Of a DNA stretch of 64,000 nucleotides, positions 51,251 to 58,987 are shown in pieces. Within the stretch, counting starts at the first letter, position 1, and every line of letters begins with the position of its first letter. Below the pieces are notes generated by a model. That model saw nothing but the letters and a program-made list of their open reading frames with translations. It had not been told where the DNA came from and made no database searches. The position numbers and the translations under genes are program-made. The stretch covers positions 4,216,001-4,280,000 of the forward strand of contig NZ_CP109442.1 of assembly GCF_036227205.1 (NCBI RefSeq). The letters run 5' to 3'. Origin of the DNA: Amycolatopsis sp. NBC_01480 (GTDB taxonomy: Bacteria; Actinomycetota; Actinomycetes; Mycobacteriales; Pseudonocardiaceae).

Positions 51251-51321
51251 GACGGAACAGTTGCGTTCCATCGCTGTGCTGGCTACCGTTTCGGTGGACG
51301 ACGGAACAGTTCCGTTCCGTC
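51251..51321. promoter_or_regulatory. Paired TetR operators in the tetR/MBL promoter
   Basis: Two near-identical 22-bp elements, 51251-51272 and 51300-51321, share arms GACGGAAC and GTTCCRTC around AGTTSC. The second is perfect in the arms. Start-to-start spacing of 49 bp places one near each divergent gene. Confidence 0.75.
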
Positions 51322-51338
51322 GAGGACGGGAGAGCGCC

Positions 51339-52310
51339 ATGAAGATCCACCCGCTGCGCATCGGCCGCACCAAGGTGCCGTTCGGCCAGTTCTACGGCGG
51401 CCTGCGCGGCTTTTCGATCAGCGAGTTCGCCGCGGACAAGGACCACTTCATCTGGGTGCCGATCCGCGCGTACCTGCTGGAGCACCCGACCGCCGGGCCG
51501 GTGCTGGTCGACGCGGGCATCAGCCCCGAGCAGACCGCGCACGTCGACTACTACCGCGGTTCGATCATGGAGCACGTGATGGACGTCGACGAGTACGACC
51601 TGCCGTCCGGGCAGACCCTGCCGGCCCAGCTGGCGCGGCTGGGCTACCGGCCGCAGGACGTGACCGCGGTGATCATCACCCACCTGCACGAGGACCACGT
51701 CGGCGCGCTGAACCTGTTCGCGCACGCCCCGGTGTACCTGGGCGCGGCCGAGTACGCGGCGCGGGAGGAGAAGGTGTTCGGCCTGATTCCGCTGGCCTAC
51801 CCACCATCGGTCGCGGCGATCACCGACTGGCGGCCGATCGAGTTCAGCGGCCCGGCCGTCGGCGGGTTCGCCGCCTCGGCCGACCTGTTCGGCGACGGGA
51901 GCATCGTCGCGCTACCCACGCCGGGACACAGCCCGGGCAGCACGAGTGTGCTGGTGGATCACCGATTCCTGCTGACCGGCGACGCCCTCTACACCGTCCG
52001 GCACCTGGCTGTGGACCAGGTCCGCGCCATCCAGGCCGGCGACGAGGCCCAGTACGTGGACTCGGTGCGGCGGATCCAGTGGCTCCGCCGCGAACTCCCC
52101 GAGTTGCTCATCCTCACCGCCCACGACCACACCGAATACGGCGAGCGGCTGATCGCCGGATTGGCCAGCGGCGAACTGTCCGATGTGGACCTTGCCTGGG
52201 CCAAGTCCTACGAGCGGGCCACCTTCGACGAGCTGGCCAACCTCAACCCGGCCCGGCTGCCCCGCTTCGTACCCGGCGAGGACGGCGGACCGGTCGGCCG
52301 CGCGGCCTGA
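51339..52310 (+). CDS. Metallo-beta-lactamase-fold hydrolase (lactonase-like)
   Basis: 323-residue MBL-fold protein with the zinc motif THLHEDHVG near residues 137-145, a second histidine in PTPGHSPGS, the bridging Asp in LLTGDALY and a late histidine in AHDHTEYG. This layout is shared with N-acyl homoserine lactonase-type enzymes, but no specific activity can be claimed. ATG follows GAGAGCGCC. Divergent from tetR. Palindrome family A copy 5 begins 5 bp after its stop. Confidence 0.88.
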   Translation: MKIHPLRIGRTKVPFGQFYGGLRGFSISEFAADKDHFIWVPIRAYLLEHPTAGPVLVDAGISPEQTAHVDYYRGSIMEHVMDVDEYDLPSGQTLPAQLARLGYRPQDVTAVIITHLHEDHVGALNLFAHAPVYLGAAEYAAREEKVFGLIPLAYPPSVAAITDWRPIEFSGPAVGGFAASADLFGDGSIVALPTPGHSPGSTSVLVDHRFLLTGDALYTVRHLAVDQVRAIQAGDEAQYVDSVRRIQWLRRELPELLILTAHDHTEYGERLIAGLASGELSDVDLAWAKSYERATFDELANLNPARLPRFVPGEDGGPVGRAA

Positions 52311-52314
52311 CCGG

Positions 52315-52360
52315 CTCGTGAGTGGCCAGGACGGTTCTAACCGTCATGAACACTCACGAG
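52315..52360. repeat. 46-bp palindrome family A, copy 5 (convergent terminator)
   Basis: Starts CTCGTGAGTG, ends CACTCACGAG, centre GGTTCTAACC, three arm mismatches, the most degenerate copy. It begins 5 bp after the MBL stop and ends 7 bp before the stop of the convergent NlpC/P60 gene. Confidence 0.85.
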
Positions 52361-52367
52361 CTCTGGA

Positions 52368-53483
52368 TTAGGCGGCAGGCCGCCCGGCCCCGGCGTAATC
52401 GTCGCCCGGGGTGTGGAAGGTGTGGATCTGGATGGCCTGGCCCTCGGTCGGCGCGTTGATCATCAGGCCGTTGCCCAGGTACAGCCCGACGTGGTGGATG
52501 TTGGTGGCCGGGTTGCCGTAGAAGACCAGGTCGCCCAGCTGCGGTTCCTCGGCGGCCGGGACTCGGGCGATGGCGCGGAACTGGCTATCCGCCGTGCGCG
52601 GCAGACCGACGCCCGCGCTGTCGTACGACGCCTTGGTCAGGCCGGAGCAGTCGAAGCCCGCCGCGCCCGCGTCCGGGCCGTTGCCGCCCCAGACGTACGG
52701 GAGGCCGAGCTGGCCGAGGGCGAACCGGGTGGCGTGGACGGCCGGGCTGTTCGCCTTCGCGGGGTCGAGCGAGAGCGTGGCGTACAGCTGCGCGTTGCCG
52801 AGCACCTGCTGACGGAACAGCTCCGCGTCCTTGCCGCCCTTGTACGCCGCCACCGACTTCCACCAGCCGGTGCCGCCGGTGAGATCGGTGCCGCCTGCGC
52901 AGAGGGCACGGCCCGCGGCGACCGAAGCCGAGTCCGGGTCGGTGAGCGCGGGCTTGGCGACGCCGGTGATCTTCGCGCCGTACTTCGACCACTGCGCCGA
53001 CGACAGCCCCATCGGGTTGGCGCCCTGGCGCCCGTGGTCCGAGCTGGCCTCGCCGACGCCCGCGAGCGTCACCCAGGACAGGTGGCAGCCCGGGTCTTCC
53101 GAACGCAGCGTCAGCTCACCGTTCGCGTAGCCGATCAGCGCCGCCGCGGGAATGCCGAGCGGGCCGCTGAGGTTGCCGGCCCACTGCTGCAACGGGGATT
53201 TGCCGCCACCGCCGGACCCGCCCTGCCCGAGTGCCTGCGCCTGCACAGGCGCGCTGACCTCGAGCACCGACGGACCGGACACCGCGGGCGCAGTGTCGGC
53301 CGAAGCCGCGACGGGAGTTTTCGGGGCCGGTTCGTTGCCGTCCGCGACGAGCCAGCCCGCCGTCACCAGCCCGGCGACGAGCGGCAGCGCGACGAGGCCG
53401 CGGTGCAGCGCGCCACGGGCCCAGGAGTGCTTCGGGTCCTTGCCGGTGGCGGGCACGGCGTCGGGTTCGGGCGGCGGGGTCAC
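52368..53483 (-). CDS. NlpC/P60 endopeptidase with lytic-transglycosylase-like domain
   Basis: Membrane-anchored cell-wall enzyme, 371 residues. N-terminal helix (residues about 27-46), Ala/Pro/Gly linker, a lytic-transglycosylase-like domain (about 108-230) and a C-terminal NlpC/P60 peptidase with nucleophile C279 (DCSGL) and histidine H330/331 (HHVGLYLG). In the transglycosylase-like part, GVGEASSDHGR lacks the glutamate where active relatives have ES in a GxxES-DHG pattern, so that domain may bind rather than cut glycan. GTG 53483 start. Divergent from birA. Confidence 0.85.
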   Translation of the reverse strand: MTPPPEPDAVPATGKDPKHSWARGALHRGLVALPLVAGLVTAGWLVADGNEPAPKTPVAASADTAPAVSGPSVLEVSAPVQAQALGQGGSGGGGKSPLQQWAGNLSGPLGIPAAALIGYANGELTLRSEDPGCHLSWVTLAGVGEASSDHGRQGANPMGLSSAQWSKYGAKITGVAKPALTDPDSASVAAGRALCAGGTDLTGGTGWWKSVAAYKGGKDAELFRQQVLGNAQLYATLSLDPAKANSPAVHATRFALGQLGLPYVWGGNGPDAGAAGFDCSGLTKASYDSAGVGLPRTADSQFRAIARVPAAEEPQLGDLVFYGNPATNIHHVGLYLGNGLMINAPTEGQAIQIHTFHTPGDDYAGAGRPAA

Positions 53484-53563
53484 GCTGCCCAATCTAGAAG
53501 AGCGCACCTCTGCGTAACGAGCGAGTGGCTTGCACGTTAGGGGGACTCTCATATTGTGGGCGC

Positions 53564-54370
53564 ATGCCTGGAATGGATGCAGTACGGCTGCGTGAGGGAC
53601 TGGCCGGCCGCTACGCGCGGGTCGACGTCGTCGAGACCACCGGCTCCACCAACGCCGACCTGCGGGAAGCCGTCGGCGCGGGGGCCGCGGACCGCACCGT
53701 GCTGATCGCCGAGCAGCAGACCGCCGGGGTCGGCCGACGGGCCCGCGCGTGGAGTTCGCCGAAGGGCGCCGGGCTGTACCTGAGCGTCGCGCTGCGGCCA
53801 GGGGTGCCGTTCGCCGCCCTGGGCTCACTGTCCGTGGTGGCCGGGCTCGCAGTGCGTGCCGTCGCGTCGGAGCTGGGGGTGGACGCCGTGCTGAAGTGGC
53901 CGAACGACGTGCTCGCCGGGCCGGACCGGGCCAAGTGCGCGGGCATCCTCGCCGAAGCCGTCGCCGGCCCGGAGCCTTCCGTGGTGCTCGGCATCGGGCT
54001 GAACGTGCTGCCGCTCGGCGAGGACGTGCCGGCCGGGCCCGGTGGCCTGCCCGCGACCTCGCTGGCCGAGCAGGGCGCGGAGAACCCCGACCGGACCGAC
54101 GTCGCGCTCGCCCTGCTCACCCGGCTCGACGACCTCGAACGCCGCTGGCGCCAGGCCGGCGGCGACCTCACCGGGGCCGGCCTGCTCGCCGATTATCGCG
54201 CGCGCTGCGCCACGCTCGGCCAGGACGTCCGGGTGGAGCTGCCCGACGGCGCCTCGCTCACCGGCCGCGCCGCCGACATCGACCCGGCCGGCCAGCTGCT
54301 GGTGGACGTCGAGGACGGGCGCCGCCTGACCGTCTTCGCCGGCGACGTGGTGCACGTCCGCCCGGCTTGA
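53564..54370 (+). CDS. birA: Biotin-[acetyl-CoA-carboxylase] ligase (class I, no HTH)
   Basis: Biotin protein ligase that attaches biotin to the AccA3-type carrier domain via biotinyl-AMP. Motifs: TGSTNADLRE, GVGRRARAW-SSPKGAGLYLSV, KWPNDVL and KCAGILAEA. There is no N-terminal helix-turn-helix, so it cannot act as a repressor. 268 residues from ATG 53564 (an ATG at 53573 is also possible). In mycobacteria it adjoins accD5; here about 19 kb of accessory genes lies between. Confidence 0.95.
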   Translation: MPGMDAVRLREGLAGRYARVDVVETTGSTNADLREAVGAGAADRTVLIAEQQTAGVGRRARAWSSPKGAGLYLSVALRPGVPFAALGSLSVVAGLAVRAVASELGVDAVLKWPNDVLAGPDRAKCAGILAEAVAGPEPSVVLGIGLNVLPLGEDVPAGPGGLPATSLAEQGAENPDRTDVALALLTRLDDLERRWRQAGGDLTGAGLLADYRARCATLGQDVRVELPDGASLTGRAADIDPAGQLLVDVEDGRRLTVFAGDVVHVRPA

Positions 54371-54459
54371 GCGGATTCACGGTGTCCTGGCGTCCGTGCG
54401 ACCTTCGCGCCGGTACGGTGAGTGCACCAGGACCAGCACACACCAGGGGAGCGTCCGCC

Positions 54460-55035
54460 GTGGCCTATCCGGACGATTTGCTCAGCCAGCACGAGGAAGT
54501 CGTGGTGCACAGCCACCCGCACTTCAAGATGCTGATCTTCCCGTTCGTGGCGTTCGTGATCACGGTCGCCGCCGCGATCTGGCTGCTCACACTGGCGCCG
54601 AACGCGCCCTCGCCGTGGAACAACGTGGCCATGATCGCCATCGGGGTGGTCGGGGTCGTGCTGGTCGTGTGGCTGTTCCTGGCGCCGCTGGTGCGCTGGC
54701 GGACCACGCACTTCATCGTCACCACCGACCGGCTGATCGCGCGCGAGGGCGTGCTGAAGCGCACCGGCATCGACATCCCGATGTCGCGCATCAACAGCGT
54801 GCAGTTCGAGCACGGCCTGCTGGACCGGGTGTTCGGCTGCGGCACGCTGATCATCGAGTCGGCGTCCGACGAGCCGCTGCGCTTCGACGACATCCCGCGG
54901 GTCGAGCGCGTGCACACGGTGATCTACCGCGAGGTCAACGACAACCCGTACGACGACTACCGCGGCGAGCCCGGCCCGCAGCAGACCGAGCCGCTGCCGC
55001 CGCAGGGCCGCCAGCCTCGCGGCCGGAGGCGCTGA
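54460..55035 (+). CDS. bPH2-domain membrane protein
   Basis: Two hydrophobic segments (residues about 25-45 and 52-75) followed by a bacterial PH domain of the bPH_2/YdbS type (FIVTTDRLIAREGVLKRTGIDIPMSRINSV in pattern) and a charged, Pro-rich tail. 191 residues, GTG start. Equivalent in position and type to Rv3278c, next to birA in mycobacteria. Function unknown; probably binds membranes or proteins at the cytoplasmic face. Confidence 0.88.
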   Translation: MAYPDDLLSQHEEVVVHSHPHFKMLIFPFVAFVITVAAAIWLLTLAPNAPSPWNNVAMIAIGVVGVVLVVWLFLAPLVRWRTTHFIVTTDRLIAREGVLKRTGIDIPMSRINSVQFEHGLLDRVFGCGTLIIESASDEPLRFDDIPRVERVHTVIYREVNDNPYDDYRGEPGPQQTEPLPPQGRQPRGRRR

Positions 55036-55036
55036 C

Positions 55037-55978
55037 GTGGGCGCGCTGGAAGTCGGCCTGCCGGAGCGGGTGCCGGCGCCCGGCCTGCCCGCACGCGTGG
55101 AGATCTGGGAGGTCGGCCCGCGCGACGGCCTGCAGAATGAGGACTCGGTCGTCCCGGTCGAGGTGAAGGTCGAGTTCCTGGACCGGCTGGCGGGCGCGGG
55201 CCTGACCACGCTGGAGGCGACCAGCTTCGTGCATCCGAAGTGGGTGCCGCAGCTCGCGGACGCGGAGCAGCTCCTCGCCGGCCTGGACCGCCGCGAGGGC
55301 GTCCGGTACCCGGTGCTGGTGCCGAACGAACGGGGCCTGAACCGCGCGCTGGACGCGGGCGTGGACCACATCGCGATCTTCGCCAGCGCCACCGAGACCT
55401 TCGCCAAGCGCAACCTGAACTCGACGCTGGACGAGCAGTTCACCATGTTCGAACCGGTGGTGACCCGCGCCCGCGCCGAGGGCCTGGAGGTGCGCGGCTA
55501 CCTGTCGATGTGCTTCGGCGACCCGTGGGAGGGCGTGGTGCCCGCGGCGCAGGTCGTCCGCGCGGGCCGCCGGCTGCTGGACTTCGGCTGCTCGCAGCTT
55601 TCCCTGGGCGACACCATCGGCGTCGCGACGACGGGCCAGGTCACGAACCTGCTCGCCTCGTTTGCCGAGGCGGGCGTCGACGTGGGCTCGCTGGCCGTGC
55701 ACTTCCACGACACGTACGGCCAGGCGCTGGCGAACACCGAGGCCGCGCTCCGCTCGGGTGTGTCCACTGTGGACTCATCGGCGGGCGGCCTCGGCGGCTG
55801 CCCGTACGCGGAGTCGGCCACCGGTAACCTCGCGACCGAGGACCTGGTCTGGCTGCTGCAGGGCCTCGGCATCGAGCACGGCGTCGACTTGGCCAAGCTG
55901 GTGGAGACGAGCGTCTGGATGGCCGGGCAGCTGGGGCGGCCCTCGCCGTCACGCGTGGTGAACGCTCTGGCGGGCTAG
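55037..55978 (+). CDS. Hydroxymethylglutaryl-CoA lyase
   Basis: TIM-barrel lyase cleaving HMG-CoA to acetoacetate and acetyl-CoA, the last step of leucine breakdown. EVGPRDGLQNE (residues about 26-36) holds the catalytic Arg-Asp, VHFHDTYGQ gives the metal histidines, and SAGGLGGCPYAESATGN carries the catalytic cysteine near 255. 313 residues, GTG start one base after the PH gene stop, so co-transcribed with it. Confidence 0.92.
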   Translation: MGALEVGLPERVPAPGLPARVEIWEVGPRDGLQNEDSVVPVEVKVEFLDRLAGAGLTTLEATSFVHPKWVPQLADAEQLLAGLDRREGVRYPVLVPNERGLNRALDAGVDHIAIFASATETFAKRNLNSTLDEQFTMFEPVVTRARAEGLEVRGYLSMCFGDPWEGVVPAAQVVRAGRRLLDFGCSQLSLGDTIGVATTGQVTNLLASFAEAGVDVGSLAVHFHDTYGQALANTEAALRSGVSTVDSSAGGLGGCPYAESATGNLATEDLVWLLQGLGIEHGVDLAKLVETSVWMAGQLGRPSPSRVVNALAG

Positions 55979-56172
55979 CCCGTCGGGCCGGACGGGCACG
56001 GCGCGGGCGCGTACGTGCGTTGGTGCGGCGCCTTATCGGCCGCGGCCGATAAGGTGGAATTGCCACCGCGCGCGCGGAATTCGCCCTATCGGGGAATTGT
56101 GCGCGCGGGACGGCAACCGGGTGGCCGGGGAAACGTCCTTCCCCGAGCCGGCGGAACCGACGGAGGGTGCCC
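55979..56172 (+). promoter_or_regulatory. TNT-gene promoter region with perfect 24-bp palindrome
   Basis: The 194-bp gap contains a perfect 24-bp palindrome at 56031-56054 (left half CCTTATCGGCCG). An imperfect inverted repeat follows at about 56069-56107 (GCGCGCGGAATTC against GGGGAATTGTGCGCGC). The palindrome is either the lyase operon's terminator or an operator for the TNT gene; no U-tract follows. Confidence 0.5.
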
Positions 56173-57132
56173 GTGACCGAGCAGGCCGAACCGGCCGACA
56201 CCGACGTCTCCACCGGGCCGATCCGCCTTCCGGCCCAGTACAGCGGCCTGCTGGACGCCGGCGGCTTCGAGGACGTCCCGACGCCGCCGTCCGGCACCCA
56301 CCTGTCGCCGACGCCGCCGTCCGGCACCCGCCTCCCGCCGGTTCCGCATCGCGGCGCACCTCGGTCGCCGGTGCCGGCGCCGTATCAGCCGGGGCTGTCC
56401 GCTCCGCGGCAAGCACACCAGCCGCAGGCGTATCGGCAACAGCAGTACCAGCGGCCGTACCCGCAACAACCACAGCCGCCCAGGCAAAAGCCGCCGATGG
56501 GCGCGCCGCGGACCGAGCGTGAAAGCGTGCTCGCGCTGTTCCTCGTGCACATGTTCCCCATCGGCCACCTGCCCGTCGCCGCCGCGCGGCCGGCCGAGCA
56601 ACTGCCCATCCCTGCCGAAACGGACGCCGTCGGGCGCGCCCCGTTCGACCACCCGGATTCCGCGCTGCTCGACGACAGCGACGCGCTTTATTACGTCACC
56701 CGGGGCCTGCGCCGCACTCCGACGCCGCCCGCCGCCGTCGAACCGCCGGCCGAGTTGCTCACCGGGTACGAGCCCGAAGCCGAGCCGGCGAGCCCGGCCG
56801 GGCCGCCCGCCGCGCAGTTCCCCGAAGGTGGTCTGGACCACACGGAACCCGTTGTGCTGCCGAAGGACACGCTGCTCGACCGCTTCGGCGGGGAGCACGG
56901 CCGCGTCTTCGCCGCCGACGGCACGCCGTTCGCGAAGCGTTCGCTGCCACCGTCCGCCGTGGACGAGGGCTATCGGCGTTACCGCGTGGTGAAGCCGGTG
57001 CCGATGTGGCGCTCGACGTCCGCGGAGTGGTTCGGCCAGCCCGGCGGCGGGATCCGGTACCGTGCGGTGCTGGCCGCCGACGAGCTGGTGACGCTGGGGT
57101 TCCTGGCGGAGGTCACGGGGGAGAAGCGATGA
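56173..57132 (+). CDS. TNT-domain protein (NAD+ glycohydrolase toxin-like)
   Basis: 319 residues. The N-terminal half is disordered and rich in Pro, Gln and Ala, with two tandem TPPSGT(H/R)L units near residues 37-56. The C-terminal 90 residues match the tuberculosis necrotizing toxin (TNT) domain: LLDRFGGEHGRVF, GTPFAKRSLPP, YRRYRVVKPVPMW and WFGQPGGGIRYR (Q289), ending LVTLGFLAEV. In CpnT of M. tuberculosis this domain hydrolyses NAD+. No signal peptide is seen. The GTG start follows GGAGGG. The stop overlaps the next gene (ATGA). Confidence 0.8.
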   Translation: MTEQAEPADTDVSTGPIRLPAQYSGLLDAGGFEDVPTPPSGTHLSPTPPSGTRLPPVPHRGAPRSPVPAPYQPGLSAPRQAHQPQAYRQQQYQRPYPQQPQPPRQKPPMGAPRTERESVLALFLVHMFPIGHLPVAAARPAEQLPIPAETDAVGRAPFDHPDSALLDDSDALYYVTRGLRRTPTPPAAVEPPAELLTGYEPEAEPASPAGPPAAQFPEGGLDHTEPVVLPKDTLLDRFGGEHGRVFAADGTPFAKRSLPPSAVDEGYRRYRVVKPVPMWRSTSAEWFGQPGGGIRYRAVLAADELVTLGFLAEVTGEKR

Positions 57133-57392
57133 ACACCCAGTCGATCCGCCGCTGGCTCGACGTGCTCGGCGTGCCCGCGGAAGTGGTTTCGGTGGGCGCC
57201 GAGGCCGACAACGCGTGGTGCCTGATGCCCGTCGAGGACAACGGCTGGGAAGTCTTCTGGCGCGAGCAGGGCAACCGGTACGACTGGGCCCGCTTCAGCT
57301 CCGAGCAGGTCGCCTGCCACTACCTCTTCGGCCGCCTCGCGTGGTCGCAGGTGGCGCGCGGCGCGGTCGGGGTCCTGCCCGGAGCCAACTGA
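57129..57392 (+). CDS. Small acidic/aromatic protein paired with the TNT gene (possible immunity factor)
   Basis: 87 residues with no recognised domain: MNTQSIRRWLDVLGVPAEVV, then a Trp-rich core (DNAWCLMPVEDNGWEVFWREQG, in pattern) and a basic-aromatic end. It overlaps the TNT gene by 4 bp, so the two are made together. Overlap, size and order resemble toxin-immunity pairs. The immunity role is inferred from context only. Palindrome family A copy 6 begins 2 bp after the stop. Confidence 0.65.
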   Translation: MNTQSIRRWLDVLGVPAEVVSVGAEADNAWCLMPVEDNGWEVFWREQGNRYDWARFSSEQVACHYLFGRLAWSQVARGAVGVLPGAN

Positions 57393-57393
57393 C

Positions 57394-57439
57394 CTCGTGA
57401 GTGTTTATGACGGTTAGAACCGTCATAAACACTCACGAG
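57394..57439. repeat. 46-bp palindrome family A, copy 6 (convergent terminator)
   Basis: Starts CTCGTGAGTG, ends CACTCACGAG, centre GGTTAGAACC; arms pair perfectly. It begins 2 bp after the stop of the TNT partner gene and ends 4 bp before the convergent hisN stop. Confidence 0.9.
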
Positions 57440-57443
57440 CCTT

Positions 57444-58223
57444 TCAGCGCTTGAGGACAGCCAGCGCGGCGTCGTGCAGCAGCCCGTTGCTGGACAGCGC
57501 CGAGCCGCCCTCGTAGGTCTCCGCGCCGGACAGGTCGCTGAACCGCCCGCCCGCCTCGGTGACGAGCACCTGCGCGGCCGCGACGTCCCACGGGTTCACG
57601 ATGCACTCCGCGGCCAGGTCCAGCGCGCCCTCCGCGACGAGGCAGTGGTGCCAGAAGTCGCCGAACGCGCGGCTTTCCCAGCAGGCTTCGGTGAGCGCCA
57701 GGTACTTCTCGCGCGAGTGGTACTCGGTCCAGGAGTTGAGGTCCGTCGTGGACAGATACGCGTCCTCCAGCGACGCCACCGAGGACACCGCGAGACGCCT
57801 CGTCCCGGCTGCGTCGCGCAGGAAGGCGCCGTCGCCGCGGGACGCCCACCAGCGTCGTCCCAGCAGCGGCGCGGAGATCATCCCGACCACCGGGGTGCCG
57901 TCCTCGACCAGCGCGATCAGCGTGGCCCAGACCGGCACCCCGCGCAGGAAGTTCTTGGTCCCGTCGATCGGGTCGAGCACCCACGCGCGGCCCTTCGAGC
58001 CCGCCGTGCCGCCGCGTTCCTCGCCCGCCACGGCGTCGCCGGGACGGTCGGTGGCGAGGATCGCGCGGATCGCGTCCTCGACCGCGGTGTCGGCGTCGGT
58101 CACCGGCGTCCGGTCGGGTTTGCGGGAGACCGACAGGTCGAGCGCGCGAAACCGCGACGTGGTGATCGTGTCGGCGGCATCAGCCAGGCGGGTGGCAAGC
58201 GTCAGATCATCCTCATAACCAGG
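57444..58223 (-). CDS. hisN: Histidinol-phosphatase (inositol monophosphatase family)
   Basis: Metal-dependent phosphatase of the IMPase fold, closest in style to actinobacterial HisN, which removes phosphate from L-histidinol phosphate. Motifs: TPVTDADTAVE, GEE, WVLDPIDGTKNF and the C-terminal NPWDVAAAQVLVTEAGG. GTG 58223 (GYEDDLTLATRLADAADT) is favoured because that matches the usual HisN start; a GTG at 58253 would add ten residues. It is divergent from the response regulator. Inositol-1-phosphatase activity is an alternative. Confidence 0.88.
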   Translation of the reverse strand, partial: PGYEDDLTLATRLADAADTITTSRFRALDLSVSRKPDRTPVTDADTAVEDAIRAILATDRPGDAVAGEERGGTAGSKGRAWVLDPIDGTKNFLRGVPVWATLIALVEDGTPVVGMISAPLLGRRWWASRGDGAFLRDAAGTRRLAVSSVASLEDAYLSTTDLNSWTEYHSREKYLALTEACWESRAFGDFWHHCLVAEGALDLAAECIVNPWDVAAAQVLVTEAGGRFSDLSGAETYEGGSALSSNGLLHDAALAVLKR

Positions 58224-58268
58224 CACGATCACGATGGTTTCACGCCGGTTCACCGTAAGGTTGGCGAG

Positions 58269-58976
58269 GTGAGCATGGTCCTACTTGCCGAAGACGATCC
58301 GGCTATCGCCGAGCCGCTGTCCCGCGCCCTGCAACGGGAGGGCTACGAGATCGAGGTCGTCACCGACGGTCCCTCGGTACTGGACGCGACGGCCGCCCAT
58401 CGGGTCGACCTGCTCGTGCTCGACCTCGGCCTGCCCGGCATGGACGGGCTGGAGGTGTGCCGGCGCCTGCGCGCGAGCGGCACCGAGCTGCCGGTGCTGA
58501 TGCTCACGGCGCGCACCGACGAGGTCGACTTCGTGGTCGGGCTCGACGCGGGCGCCGACGATTACGTGGCCAAGCCGTTCCGGCTCGCCGAGCTGCTCGC
58601 CCGGATCCGCGCGCTGCTGCGCCGCCGGGTGCCGGAGGTGCTGGAGGCCGGCGGGGTCCGGATGGACCTCGGCGCGCGGCTGGTCACCGTCGACCAGCAC
58701 GAGGTGCAGCTGGCGAACAAGGAGTTCGAGCTGCTGCGGGTGCTGATGACCAGGGCGGGCCAGGTGGTCAGCCGCGACGAGATCCTCGCCGAGGTGTGGA
58801 ACGACCTGGAGTCGAAGACCTCCAAGACGCTCGACATGCACATGTCGTGGCTGCGCCGGAAGCTGGCGATCGCGGCCGACGAGGCGGCGGGCCGCCCGGC
58901 GAAGTCGACCCACTCCGACGGCGAGCGGCGGATCGCGACCGTGCGTGGCGTCGGCTTCCGCTTCAACGTCGAATAG
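58269..58976 (+). CDS. OmpR-family response regulator
   Basis: Receiver domain with D9/D10, phospho-acceptor D52 (LLVLDLGLPGMDG) and K in YVAKPFRLAEL near 101, then an OmpR winged-helix domain (LANKEFELLRVLMTRAGQVVSRDEIL in pattern, ending IATVRGVGFRF). 235 residues from GTG 58269; ATG 58275 is an alternative with GAGG upstream. The sensor kinase follows 11 bp downstream. Confidence 0.93.
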   Translation: MSMVLLAEDDPAIAEPLSRALQREGYEIEVVTDGPSVLDATAAHRVDLLVLDLGLPGMDGLEVCRRLRASGTELPVLMLTARTDEVDFVVGLDAGADDYVAKPFRLAELLARIRALLRRRVPEVLEAGGVRMDLGARLVTVDQHEVQLANKEFELLRVLMTRAGQVVSRDEILAEVWNDLESKTSKTLDMHMSWLRRKLAIAADEAAGRPAKSTHSDGERRIATVRGVGFRFNVE

Positions 58977-58987
58977 CGTCCGGTCCC

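Noticed and set aside
57006..57128. Longer version of the TNT partner starting upstream
   Set aside because: It would lie out of frame within the TNT domain coding sequence; ATG 57129 with the ATGA overlap is the natural start.
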